Origin: DASXHZ01 sp036488085
Lineage (GTDB): Bacteria; Acidobacteriota; Thermoanaerobaculia; Gp7-AA8
Length of the DNA: 45,790 nucleotides
Assembly: GCA_036488085.1 (NCBI GenBank)
Contig: DASXHZ010000093.1
Coordinates: 1 to 45,790, forward strand
Direction: 5' to 3'
In this document: positions 16,247 to 24,123 of the stretch, one piece after another
Layout: every line of letters begins with the position of its first letter
How positions within the stretch are numbered: position 1 is the stretch's first letter
Made by a program: the position numbers and the translations under genes
Notes under the pieces: generated by a model
What the model saw: only the letters and a program-made list of their open reading frames with translations
Databases searched by the model: none
Told to the model about the DNA's origin: nothing

Positions 16247-16576
16247 CTACTCCGCCTCCACCGTCACCGCGGTCCCGTAGCAGAGAACCTCGGTAACTCC
16301 TTGCATTACCTCGGTGGCGTCGTAGCGAATGCCGACTACGGCGTTCGCGCCGACCTGCTGCGCGTGCGACAGCATGAGGTCGAACGCCTCGTTGCGCGTC
16401 TTCTCGCATAACTCCGTGAAAAGAGTGATGTTGCCGCCGACGAGGGTCTGGATGCTGGCGCCGAGGGTGCCGAAGACGGAGCGGGAGCGGACGACGATGC
16501 CGCGGACGACGCCGAGGTTTTGACGGATGCGGTAGCCGTCGATGCTGAAGGTGGTCGAGGTCATCTTGTGGATCAT
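16247..16576 (-). CDS. YbjQ/UPF0145 family protein
   Basis: A 109-residue protein of the YbjQ (DUF74, UPF0145) family. Characteristic segments are LGVVRGIVVRSRSVFGTLGASIQTLVGGNI, then TRNEAFDLMLSHAQQVGANAVVGIRYD, and a final YGTAVTVE. Members form ring-like oligomers of unknown role; heavy-metal or sorting functions have been proposed but not proven. The start could be 16576 (MIHKM...) or the internal ATG at 16564, which gives 105 residues, close to the usual length. Neither has a good Shine-Dalgarno site. Confidence 0.88.
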   Translation of the reverse strand: MIHKMTSTTFSIDGYRIRQNLGVVRGIVVRSRSVFGTLGASIQTLVGGNITLFTELCEKTRNEAFDLMLSHAQQVGANAVVGIRYDATEVMQGVTEVLCYGTAVTVEAE

Positions 16577-16619
16577 GATGACGGCAGGGTACTTCAGTCG
16601 AACTCGCGCCGCGCGGCTT

Positions 16620-17180
16620 CTACACGGCGGCCTGACGCGTGCCGTAGGTGTTCTTCACCCTCCATTCACCTCCCGGCGCGGCGCACCCGCCCCGCTGCAG
16701 GTTGCAAACGGCCGTCTCCGGCGTCCACACCGCCGGATGCGGGGCGTACACAGCCATCTGCACGTCGCCTACTGCTGTCTGCAGGCCGCAGACAGCGGGA
16801 TGCAGTCCGCAAACGTTCATCTGCACCCAGTAGATGGCCGGTTGCGAGCCGTAGACGTCCAGTTGCAAGCCGCAGACGTCCGGTTGCAAGCCGCAGACGG
16901 CCAGTTGCAGGGCGCAGACGGCCCAGTTGCAAGGCGCAGACGGCCCAGTTACAAGGCGCAGACGGCCAGTTGCAGGGCGCAGACGGCCCAGTTACAAGGC
17001 GCAGACGGCCAGTTGCAGGGTGGCTACTCCGAGTATGCGAGGCGTCGATGGCCGGATGCAGCCTGCATCCGGGTGTGTGCGAAGGCGCATCCGCGGAGCG
17101 CCCGCGCAGACACTCGCTGTTTACGACGGGCAGACGGCCGTATCCAGCGTGCAGCCAGCGGTGGACAGGTTGCAGACGGC
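16620..17180 (-). pseudogene. Decayed heptad-repeat reading frame / 21-bp minisatellite
   Basis: On the minus strand, units of 21 bp encode heptads of the form V-C/Y-x-L-Q-x-A (VCGLQTA, VCGLHPA, VYAPHPA, VWTPETA, VCNLQRG). The frame ends in a unique tail, GGEWRVKNTYGTRQAAV, and a stop at 16620. Across copies the valine codon varies in its third base (GTC, GTG, GTA, GTT) while valine is kept, so this strand and frame were probably translated. Further upstream the array has three 22-bp units (frameshifts), TAA stops and scattered heptads (VCNLSTA, GCTLDTA). No good start codon is found. It is called a pseudogene with caution; it may be only a minisatellite. Confidence 0.45.
16856..17030. repeat. 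21/22-bp tandem repeat tract
   Basis: Eight near-identical units of the form TTGCAAGGCGCAGACGGCCAG run from 16863 to 17030. Unit lengths are 21, 21, 22, 22, 21, 22, 21 and a final partial. The extra base in the 22-bp units is one C in GGCCCAG. More diverged units extend left to about 16690. There are no variable spacers, so this is not a CRISPR array. Confidence 0.9.
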
Positions 17181-17199
17181 TATCTGCGGTGCGCGCGTC

Positions 17200-17600
17200 G
17201 GCGGCTGGCGGCCTCAAACCGATGCGAATGCATTTCCTGGAGGAGCGGACGCCCTCGTCCGCCCACGGCGAAGCCGCGCTGACGCGCGGCCGGCGGCCTC
17301 AAACCGATGCGAATGCATTTCCCTGGAGGGGCGGACGCCCTCGTCCGCCCACGCGGCGAAGCCGCGCTGACGCGCGGCCGGCGGACGAGGGCGTCCGCCA
17401 CTCCAAAACCGTGTCGCATACCTTGTGCAGAGCGGCGAAGCCGCGCTGACGCGTGGCTGGCGGCCTCAAACCGATGCGAATACATTTCCTGGAGGGGCGG
17501 ACGCTCTCGTCCGCCCACGCGGCGAAGCCGCGCTGACGCGCGGCCGGCGGACGAGGGCGTCCGCCACTCCAAACCGTGTCGCATACCTTGTGCAGAGGTT
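17200..17600. repeat. Cluster of GGAG-headed palindromic repeats
   Basis: Five arms of the 8030-8113 family lie here: 17238-17263, 17324-17349 and 17490-17515 on the plus strand, and 17380-17405 and 17546-17571 on the minus strand. Each is TGGAG(G/T)GGCGGACG...CGTCCGCC. They are joined by linkers that are also repeated: CGGCCTCAAACCGATGCGAA three times, GCGGCGAAGCCGCGCTGACG four times, and GTGTCGCATACCTTGTGCAG twice. The cluster fills the gap up to the 3' end of the TonB-receptor gene and holds no gene. Confidence 0.88.
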
Positions 17601-17602
17601 CC

Positions 17603-20422
17603 CTAGAACGTCCACCTGAGGCCGAGGCGTACCGACCTCGGGGCGGTGCGGACGACGGCTTGTTTGTAGTTCGGGTTCACAGGGGTGGGGGAGGCGTTGT
17701 CGGATTCCTGGAAGCCCCAGCGTTCGTCGACGAGGACGGCGCGTTGGGTGTCGAGGAGGCTGAAGACGTCGAGGAGGATGTTGAGCTGCGAGCCGCGAAC
17801 GGCGACCGGATATCCGAGGTGGACGTCGACGTCGTAGTTGCTCGGCGTGCGCCCCTCGGAGCCGCGGTTGTTCAGGAAGAACTCGTAGCGGCCGTAGGCG
17901 TCGGAGTAGCCGTAACGCGAGATCGGCGTGCCGCTGCGCCAGTAGCCGGCGGCACCGATCGAGAGCTTGAACGGTGTGATGTAGACGCCGGAAAGCTTGA
18001 ATTGGTTGCGCCGGTCGTTCGAGAGCGGGCCGCTGTTCGTGATCTTGGAGAGGTCGCTGCCGTTGGTGAAGAAGTCGTAGTAGTCGTACGCGGCGGAGAT
18101 GTTGGGGTCGGCGCCGACGTTGGTGAACGGCGCGTACTCACCGTCGTAATTGCCGTCAAGTTTCGAATAGATGTACGACGCGATCGCCTCCCAGTTGTTC
18201 GAGAAGTGCTTCGTGGCGTCAAGCTCCACCGCCTTGTACGTCCGCTTCGGCTTCGGCGCGGGATAGGTGGTCGAGTAGTCGAGCGTGAAGACCTGCTTCA
18301 TGATCCCTTGGCCCGGGTTGCCGATGCAGTACGTGCCGTCGTCGGCGCAAAGGAAGTCCTCGATGACGCGGCCGTAGTTGCGGTAGATCCCCTTGACGCC
18401 GAGGGCGAGCGAGGGCGTGATCTCGCGCTCGCCGCCGACGATCATCTCGGTGAGGTACTGGTTCTTGATGTTCGGATCGGCGGGCTCGGTGAATCCGCCG
18501 AGGATCGCGGACGGCGTGCCGAAATCGCTTTCGGCGTTCGGGTCGGGCGTCACGCTCGTGGGGCTGTAGTTGACGATGCGCGGCTGGCGCTCGTAGGAGA
18601 AGGAGCGGATGACGAGATCCATCGGGATCTCTTCGTAGTAGCGGCCGTAGGACGCGTAGATCTTCTGCGAGTGGTCGCCCTTCGGATCCCACACGACGCC
18701 GAGGCGCGGCGCGTAATCCTTTTTCATGTCGATCTGCGTCACGCCCGACGCGTCGATGATCCGCTGCCGGTCCCACCGGATGCCGGCGTTGACGGTGACG
18801 TTCGTCAGCGACCACTTGTCCTGGAGGTATGCGGTGGTGTTGCGGTGCGACGGTTGCGCGTTGAGCGCGGAGACCGGGGCGTTCGCGAGGGTGGCGTCGG
18901 GCGTCGTCCAGTAAGAGTGGCGGTAGATCGGCTTCGACGGATTGACGTCGTTCGCGAAGACGTCGACCTGCTGGCCGCCCGACATCCGTTTCACGACGTC
19001 GGCGGTTTCGTTCTCATACTCGATGCCGCCTTTGATGTCGTGCCGGCCGTAGTAGCGCTCGAGCGAGCCGCCGTAGAACTTGCGGTCGAACGACTTGTCC
19101 TGGATGAGGCCGAAGCCGCCGCTCTGGAAGAAGTCGTTGGATGCGTCGCGGTACTGGATCGTGTCGCCGGACGACGTGGCGGGGCCGACGGAGTTCTTCT
19201 CGCGATGCCGGGCGATCTGTCCCGCCGCGATCCACGCCGAGCGGAAGTTGCCGTCGTAGCGGAGGGCGTAATCGCGTCCGCCGAAGTCCTGGCGGCCGAG
19301 GTACGTGTTCGGGTCGCCGTTGAGCGTGTGATTCGAATCATTGATGGCGCCGGTGTCGGCCCGCGGATCCTGCAGCCACGTCGCGAAGATCGACTGATTC
19401 GGCGCGACGTTCCAGGTGAGTTTCGCGGAGCCGAGATTCCGCCGGCTCTTCGACGTAGCGTTCTGCCCGGCGGCCGGGCCGGCGAGGGTCGCGGAGTCGA
19501 CGCTGTTCGAGACGCGGTCGAGCGCCCCGAAGAACCATAGCTTGTCTTTGAGGATGTAGCCGCCGAGGTCCGCGCCGAAGTCCTGGTTCGTGAAGCCGGA
19601 GACGGTGCCGGCGGTCGAGACGACGTTCTTCGAGCTCGCTTGCAGCGAGTCGTTGAAGTGGTAGCCGAAGACGTCGCCATGGAGCTCATTGCCGCCTGAC
19701 TTGGTGATGACGTTGATGATGCCGCCGGTGGAGCGGCCGTACTCCGCCTCGTAGCCGCCGGTCTTCACGTCGACTTCCTGGATGAATTCGAAGTTGAGCT
19801 CTTTGCCCTGGAAGCCATACTCGGCGTTGGTGGTGTTGACGCCGTCGATGAAGAACGCGTTCTCGGCGCCGGACGAGCCGTAGACGCTGATCGTCGAACC
19901 GTAGACGCCGGTGACGCTGCTGGCGCCGGGATTCGCGTCCGACGATACGCCGGGCGTCACCTGAGCAATCGTCGAATAGTTGCGGCCTGTCGGCAGCGTC
20001 TCGATCGAGCGCGTGCCGAGGGTCTGGCCGGTGGTGGTCGAGGAAACGTCGAGCACGGGGGCCTGTGCGGAAACCGTGATCTCGGCCGACTGCGAGGGGC
20101 GCATCTTGGTGTCGATCGTGGTGTTGCGTCCGAGGCCGACCGAGATGTCGCGTCGTGTGACCGGCGCGAAGCCGTCGATGGTGTAGGTGACGTTGTATTG
20201 CCCGGGCGGGAGCAGCGGGAGGCGATAGGCACCGTCTGGATCGGTGATATCGACTCGGGCGCCCTGCAGCGCCACGCTCCTCGCCTCGACGGTGACGCCG
20301 GGTAGCGGCGAGCCGTTCGGATCGGTGACGGTGCCGACCACGCCGCCGGTGGTCTGCGCGACGAGCGGGGCGGAAAGAGAAACAACCAGGAGGACGAACG
20401 CGAGGCGCCGGAGAGAGGACAT
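17603..20422 (-). CDS. Oar-type TonB-dependent receptor with carboxypeptidase-regulatory domain
   Basis: A 939-residue outer-membrane protein. It has a signal peptide (MSSLRRLAFVLLVVSLSAPLVAQ). A carboxypeptidase-regulatory-like (CarboxypepD_reg) Ig-like domain covers about residues 25-105 (GGVVGTVTDPNGSPLPGVTV). A plug domain follows (SIETLPTGRNYSTIAQVTPGV, and EVDVKTGGYEAEYGRSTGGIINVITKSG), then a long beta-barrel ending in Trp-Thr-Phe. The final aromatic residue is the usual signal for barrel assembly. This is the Oar-like subgroup abundant in Acidobacteriota and Myxococcota. The substrate is unknown, perhaps peptides or glycans. An AAGGAG site precedes ATG 20422; upstream in-frame sequence is low-quality and excluded. 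It is transcribed alone. Confidence 0.95.
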   Translation of the reverse strand: MSSLRRLAFVLLVVSLSAPLVAQTTGGVVGTVTDPNGSPLPGVTVEARSVALQGARVDITDPDGAYRLPLLPPGQYNVTYTIDGFAPVTRRDISVGLGRNTTIDTKMRPSQSAEITVSAQAPVLDVSSTTTGQTLGTRSIETLPTGRNYSTIAQVTPGVSSDANPGASSVTGVYGSTISVYGSSGAENAFFIDGVNTTNAEYGFQGKELNFEFIQEVDVKTGGYEAEYGRSTGGIINVITKSGGNELHGDVFGYHFNDSLQASSKNVVSTAGTVSGFTNQDFGADLGGYILKDKLWFFGALDRVSNSVDSATLAGPAAGQNATSKSRRNLGSAKLTWNVAPNQSIFATWLQDPRADTGAINDSNHTLNGDPNTYLGRQDFGGRDYALRYDGNFRSAWIAAGQIARHREKNSVGPATSSGDTIQYRDASNDFFQSGGFGLIQDKSFDRKFYGGSLERYYGRHDIKGGIEYENETADVVKRMSGGQQVDVFANDVNPSKPIYRHSYWTTPDATLANAPVSALNAQPSHRNTTAYLQDKWSLTNVTVNAGIRWDRQRIIDASGVTQIDMKKDYAPRLGVVWDPKGDHSQKIYASYGRYYEEIPMDLVIRSFSYERQPRIVNYSPTSVTPDPNAESDFGTPSAILGGFTEPADPNIKNQYLTEMIVGGEREITPSLALGVKGIYRNYGRVIEDFLCADDGTYCIGNPGQGIMKQVFTLDYSTTYPAPKPKRTYKAVELDATKHFSNNWEAIASYIYSKLDGNYDGEYAPFTNVGADPNISAAYDYYDFFTNGSDLSKITNSGPLSNDRRNQFKLSGVYITPFKLSIGAAGYWRSGTPISRYGYSDAYGRYEFFLNNRGSEGRTPSNYDVDVHLGYPVAVRGSQLNILLDVFSLLDTQRAVLVDERWGFQESDNASPTPVNPNYKQAVVRTAPRSVRLGLRWTF

Positions 20423-20462
20423 GAGCGCTCCTTCGAAACGCGAGTTGGACGAGTTGTCGTGA

Positions 20463-20468
20463 ACTATA
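20463..20468 (-). promoter_or_regulatory. Candidate -10 hexamer of the TonB-receptor gene
   Basis: Read on the minus strand this is TATAGT, five of six matches to the -10 consensus, about 41 nt upstream of the ATG at 20422. A Shine-Dalgarno site (AAGGAG) lies in the leader. No matching -35 box is seen at the standard distance; that region is occupied by the REP-like hairpin at 20478-20528. Confidence 0.4.
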
Positions 20469-20477
20469 GCTGATGCA

Positions 20478-20528
20478 TGTAGGGTGCGGCTCTTAGCCGC
20501 ATCGGGCCGGCTAAGAGCCGGCCCTACA
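20478..20528. repeat. REP-like inverted pair with GTAG heads
   Basis: Two GTAG-headed arms face each other. The left is TGTAGGGTGCGGCTCTTAGC and on to CGCATC; the right, in reverse complement, is TGTAGGGCCGGCTCTTAGCC. Each arm is itself a palindrome (GCGGCT-ctt-AGCCGC and GGCCGGCT-ctt-AGCCGGCC), and the two can also pair. It touches the stop codon of the phosphodiesterase gene (20529) and may act as its terminator. Confidence 0.85.
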
Positions 20529-22097
20529 TCAATGCGCGAATCGGGCGATCTCGGGCTGGTTCGGATCGATGGCGAGCGAGTGGCGGAAGGCGTCGCGCGC
20601 GGCGGCTTCATGTCCGAGGCACGCTTCGGCGGCGCCGAGCGAGGTGTAGAGGAGGGCGTTGTCGGGCTGGAGCGGGATCGCTTTCGCGAAGTCGCTTTTT
20701 GCAGAGTTGCAGTCGTGGCGTTCGAGTGAGTAGCGGCCGCGCGAGAGGAGCCAGCGCGGCTCGTTCGGATCGATCTCGAGTGCGGCATCGAGCAGGGCGT
20801 CGGCGCGGGAACGATCGCGGTCGAGGTGGCGGAGAAGGTCGCTGAGGTTCCACATCGCGGTGGCGCTGTGCGGATCGACCTTCAGCGCGTCTTCGAAAGC
20901 GGTGAGCGCCTCGTCGTCGCGGTGCTGCTCGCGGAGGATGACGCCTTCGTTGTTGAACGAGCCGGAGGTGCGGGTCGATCCGGCAGGTCCTCGGGACGGC
21001 TCGCTGGAACCGAGGTAGCCGAGGGCGGTGAGCTTCTTGATGTCTTCGGAGGATTGCGGCGGCCGGATTGCCGGCGCCACGCTCCGTTTTCGCCAGTGAC
21101 GTCGGTAGTCGTTGAGGTCGTGGGGGAGTTGCAACGCGTCGAGGAGGATTGGAGTGATCTGGTCGACGCGCAGTGACGTCGTTGTGAGCGTCGGTAGGAG
21201 ACGGCGCTGCGGCGACCAGCGGAGGAAGATGCCTTCGTCGCGATGCCACTTCGCCGCGGTGGCGACGGCGGTGCTCGATTCGGGCGGACGTTTGGTGTTC
21301 CAGTCGAAGCCGTGATCGGAGGCGACGATCAACGTCGCGTCGAGGGGCTGCGCGAGGTCGCGGTAGTCGCCGACGATCTGGTCGATGCGTCTGAAGTACG
21401 CCGGGTTGCCGCCGCGCGGGGCGAAGAGATGGCCGGCGATGTCGGTCCCCTCGAAGTAGACGATCGCGAGGTCTGGCCGATTCTTCGCGATCCATTCCTT
21501 CGCGATCCGATGGGTCGCCTCCGTCTCGCACTCGGTGCGCTTCCACACGTCGTCATCAGTACATTGCGCGTGGATCATCCGGTCGCTGACGATCGTTCCG
21601 TTGACCGGCTCGGGCGGATCGGTCGCCCACATCCCGAAGACGCCGACTCGCTTTCCCTTCGCGCGCGCCATGTTCCAGATCGCCGGCACCGCACGCTCGT
21701 CGCTCGTGATCGGCTCGCGGACGTGCGTGACGGGGTTGTACCGCGTGAAGTCGAGGATGCGGTGCTCGAGCGGCGAGACGCCGGTCATCATGGTCGTCCA
21801 GACGAGCGGCGACAGCGGCGGATGCTGCGTCAGCAGCACGCGCTTGTCGCCTTGGCGGACGAGCGACGCGAGGTTCGGCATCGTCCCGTCGGCGCAGTAG
21901 CGATCGAGAAGCTGCCAGTCGGCGCCGTCGAGTCCGATGAAGAGGACGCGGGGCGGGGTGGGTGTCGGGTGATGTGCGGGCGGTGCGCACGATACCAGTA
22001 GGGTTATGCCGAGAGCGCAGAGGGCAGAGCGCAGAGCGCAGAGGCAACGCCGCCACCTCTCTGCGCTCTGCGCTCTGCTCACTCCGCTCTGATTCAC
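20529..22097 (-). CDS. Alkaline-phosphatase-superfamily phosphodiesterase lipoprotein with TPRs
   Basis: A 522-residue envelope protein. A positively charged N-terminus precedes a hydrophobic stretch ending in the lipobox LVSC (Cys37). The type I phosphodiesterase/nucleotide pyrophosphatase domain carries metal-binding Asp57 (FIGLDGAD), the nucleophile Thr near residue 101 (LSPLVWTTMMTG), FEGTDIAGH and ASDHGFDW. Residues from about 380 onward hold TPR repeats (FNNEGVILREQHRDDEALTAFEDALKVDP and later units). GTG 22097 overlaps the aminotransferase stop (GTGA); GTG 22082 is an alternative. The first 35 codons run through a hairpin repeat of GCAGAGC words. The substrate is unknown, possibly a phosphodiester on a lipid or glycan made by the upstream genes. 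Confidence 0.88.
   Translation of the reverse strand: MNQSGVSRAQSAERWRRCLCALRSALCALGITLLVSCAPPAHHPTPTPPRVLFIGLDGADWQLLDRYCADGTMPNLASLVRQGDKRVLLTQHPPLSPLVWTTMMTGVSPLEHRILDFTRYNPVTHVREPITSDERAVPAIWNMARAKGKRVGVFGMWATDPPEPVNGTIVSDRMIHAQCTDDDVWKRTECETEATHRIAKEWIAKNRPDLAIVYFEGTDIAGHLFAPRGGNPAYFRRIDQIVGDYRDLAQPLDATLIVASDHGFDWNTKRPPESSTAVATAAKWHRDEGIFLRWSPQRRLLPTLTTTSLRVDQITPILLDALQLPHDLNDYRRHWRKRSVAPAIRPPQSSEDIKKLTALGYLGSSEPSRGPAGSTRTSGSFNNEGVILREQHRDDEALTAFEDALKVDPHSATAMWNLSDLLRHLDRDRSRADALLDAALEIDPNEPRWLLSRGRYSLERHDCNSAKSDFAKAIPLQPDNALLYTSLGAAEACLGHEAAARDAFRHSLAIDPNQPEIARFAH
22011..22095. repeat. Hairpin of GCAGAGC words inside a coding sequence
   Basis: A perfect 20-bp inverted repeat: 22024-22043 (GCAGAGCGCAGAGCGCAGAG) pairs with 22059-22078, around a 15-nt loop. 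The arms are tandem copies of an 8-bp word. It encodes part of the signal sequence of the phosphodiesterase gene (RAQSAER and CALRSALCAL). The same word recurs in the intergenic repeat at 26658-26736. Confidence 0.9.
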
Positions 22098-23338
22098 AAC
22101 GACAACAACGCCTCGCGCACCCGTCCGAGGCCGTCCTGGATGTCCTTCGGCGACACGGCGCCCGCGGACAGGCGAAACCAGCCGGTCTCGCTCTTGAGGC
22201 CGAACGCCTGGAACGGCACGACCGCGAAACCGGCGCGATCGAGGAGGAAGCGGCGGATTTCTTCGTTGGTCTTGAAGCCGCGGTCCATCAGGTCGAACTG
22301 GACCGATAGATAGATCGCCCCCTGCGGCGGAATGGCGCGGACGGGGAGGCCGTCTTTCTCGCGCATCGCCTCGATGCCGTCGTGCAGCAGGTCGAGGCGG
22401 AGCTGCAGCTCCCGGATCATTTGATTGTGATAGGCGCGCACCGCGTCGCGCTGCCCAAGAACCTGTGCAGTCGCGAGCTGCTCGGCGCGCGGCGCCCACG
22501 CGCCGAGGTGGCCGATGATGTCGCGCATGGCGGCGGTGATCGGCGGCGGTGCGACGGTCCAGCCGACGCGTACGCCGGTTGCGGCGAACGCCTTCGAGAT
22601 GCCGTCGACGAAGATGGTGTACGGCATCACCTCGGGGACGAGCTGCGGCGGCGGGTAGTGGTGCGACTCGCCGAACGTCAGCATCCAGTAGACGGAGTCC
22701 CACATTAGATACAGCGCGCGTGCACCCGCGGCCTTCCGTCGCTCGTTTTCTTCGACGACGAGCCGCGCGATCTTCTCGACTTCGTCGCGCGACATCACCG
22801 TGCCGGTCGGGTTGAGCGGCGTGCAGATCGCGATGAGGCGCGCGTCGGCCACGTGCGGGCGGAGCATCTCGGCGGTGGGGAGGAAGTTCGACTCGGGGCC
22901 GACGGGGATCTCGACGGGGACGGCGCCCATCAGATAGGTGTAGTGATTGTTGTTCCACGACGGGATCGGATAGACGACCTTGTCGCCGCGGTCGACCGTC
23001 GCCGCGTACGCGGAGTAGATGATCGGCCGCGCGCCGCCGGCGATCAGGACCGACTGCACGCCGTAGTCGAGCCCGAACTCGTCCTTGTAAAGCTTCGCGA
23101 CGGCGCGGCGGAGCTCCATCGTCCCGTCGGACGGCGGGTAGTTCGTCTCGCCCGCGTGCAGGCAGTCGACGATCGCGGTCTCCAGCTCCTTCGGGATACG
23201 GAACTCTTTCGGCGAGAAGTCGCCTACCGTGAGGTTGCAGACTTCGCGGCCGCTTGCGGCGAGCTCGCGGATCTGGCCGGCGATCTTGAGAATTTCGGAG
23301 CCGGTCAGGCCGGCGGCAAGGCTCGAGAGGTCGTTCAT
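22094..23338 (-). CDS. Class I/II pyridoxal-phosphate aminotransferase
   Basis: A 414-residue fold-type I PLP enzyme of the aspartate aminotransferase family. Motifs include GETNYPPSDGTMELR near the N-terminus, PLNPTGTVMS with the conserved Asn, the internal aldimine Lys249 in FVDGISKAFAATGVRVGW, and WFRLSAG near the end. Substrate specificity (aspartate, alanine or aromatic amino acids) cannot be told. It lies between a glycosyltransferase and a phosphodiesterase, with 4-nt overlaps at both ends, so it probably shares a pathway with them. ATG 23338 is fixed by the overlap with the upstream stop. Confidence 0.94.
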   Translation of the reverse strand: MNDLSSLAAGLTGSEILKIAGQIRELAASGREVCNLTVGDFSPKEFRIPKELETAIVDCLHAGETNYPPSDGTMELRRAVAKLYKDEFGLDYGVQSVLIAGGARPIIYSAYAATVDRGDKVVYPIPSWNNNHYTYLMGAVPVEIPVGPESNFLPTAEMLRPHVADARLIAICTPLNPTGTVMSRDEVEKIARLVVEENERRKAAGARALYLMWDSVYWMLTFGESHHYPPPQLVPEVMPYTIFVDGISKAFAATGVRVGWTVAPPPITAAMRDIIGHLGAWAPRAEQLATAQVLGQRDAVRAYHNQMIRELQLRLDLLHDGIEAMREKDGLPVRAIPPQGAIYLSVQFDLMDRGFKTNEEIRRFLLDRAGFAVVPFQAFGLKSETGWFRLSAGAVSPKDIQDGLGRVREALLSL

Positions 23339-24060
23339 CGTTTGTACGCTGCCCGTATTCTCCACAGATCGCGGAGCGCGCGAAGGAAATCGGTCGAGCG
23401 GAGCTTGGAGCCCTGGACGTCCTTCCAGGCCCGAAGCGGGAGCTCATAGATCGCGCGCGCCGCGGCGTCGCGGCCGCGAGCCTTCACGAATCGCGCGAGG
23501 ATCTCGACGTCGAAGATCCAGCGCGAGAGGAACGGTGTCGCGAAGAGCTGCCGGATCGTGTCGTTGACGCGGAAGAGCTTCGCGCCGCATTGGGTGTCGT
23601 AGACGGCGAGCCCGAGGGTGCGGGAGATGAGGGTGGCGCCGACGCGGCCGAAGTAGTGACGGCTTTCCTGGCGGCTGATGGTGCGGCCGAGGAGGCGGAC
23701 ACGCGCGCCGTAGACCATCTCGATGGCCGGACGCTCCCGCATGATGTCGAGGAACAGCGGCAATTCGGCGAGGGGGGTCGCCAGGTCGGCATCCCAGAAA
23801 CCGACGACGTCGGCACCGCGGTCGATGGCGGCGACGATCCCGCGCCGCACCGCCTCCGCTTTTCCGACGTTCCGGTCGAGCCCGAGGACGTCGAAGCCGT
23901 TCGCCTGGAGGAGGCGGCGCGTCCCGTCGCGGCTGCCATCGTCGACGAAGAGGAAACCGACCTGGTCGCTGCCGGCGTGGAAGTTCCGGAAGGCGTCGAG
24001 GTCGAGGCGCTGCTCTTCGTTGTAGCAGGGGACGACCAGGGTCAATTGCACGGCGCGCAT
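23335..24060 (-). CDS. Family 2 glycosyltransferase (dolichyl/undecaprenyl-phosphate type)
   Basis: A 241-residue GT-A glycosyltransferase. LTLVVPCYNEE opens the nucleotide-binding fold. FLFVDDGSRDGT and the metal-binding Asp-Ala-Asp at residues 90-92 (FWDADLATP) follow. The layout resembles dolichyl-phosphate beta-glucosyltransferases, which load a sugar on a polyprenyl phosphate at the inner membrane. There is no transmembrane helix, so it would be peripheral. It is the first gene of a three-gene operon. The start at 24060 is next to the palindromic operator at 24084-24113, which it shares with the divergent hydrolase gene. Confidence 0.92.
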   Translation of the reverse strand: MRAVQLTLVVPCYNEEQRLDLDAFRNFHAGSDQVGFLFVDDGSRDGTRRLLQANGFDVLGLDRNVGKAEAVRRGIVAAIDRGADVVGFWDADLATPLAELPLFLDIMRERPAIEMVYGARVRLLGRTISRQESRHYFGRVGATLISRTLGLAVYDTQCGAKLFRVNDTIRQLFATPFLSRWIFDVEILARFVKARGRDAAARAIYELPLRAWKDVQGSKLRSTDFLRALRDLWRIRAAYKR

Positions 24061-24083
24061 GATAAGGGGAGAATGGCGCCGTC

Positions 24084-24113
24084 ACTGACTCGTCAATATA
24101 TTGACCAGTCAGT
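24084..24113. promoter_or_regulatory. Near-perfect 30-bp palindromic operator between divergent genes
   Basis: Two boxes of the form TGACNNGTCA (24086-24095, TGACTCGTCA; 24102-24111, TGACCAGTCA) flank the self-complementary ATATAT at 24096-24101. The whole 30 bp is symmetric except for one mismatched pair of positions. It sits in the 63-bp gap between the glycosyltransferase operon (minus) and the hydrolase gene (plus), so one bound protein could control both. The box pattern resembles TetR-family operators, a resemblance that is suggestive only; no regulator gene is in the window. The AT-rich centre could hold overlapping -10 boxes. Confidence 0.75.
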
Positions 24114-24123
24114 GCGCTGAATC

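Noticed and set aside
16856..17030. CRISPR array
   Set aside because: The 21-22-bp units are contiguous with no unique spacers, and no cas gene is near.
16542..17282. Plus-strand 246-codon frame with LQAADxx heptads
   Set aside because: Heptads are visible in plus too, but conservation pattern at wobble positions favours the minus strand; the N- and C-terminal parts lack any protein character.
17576..19540. 654-codon plus-strand open frame opposite the TonB receptor
   Set aside because: GC-rich codon shadow of the receptor gene; no family motifs and extreme Val/Arg/Asp composition.
20423..20788. N-terminal extension of the TonB receptor
   Set aside because: The frame is open upstream, but a signal peptide and AAGGAG site fix the start at 20422 and the extension crosses a REP-like pair and the next gene.
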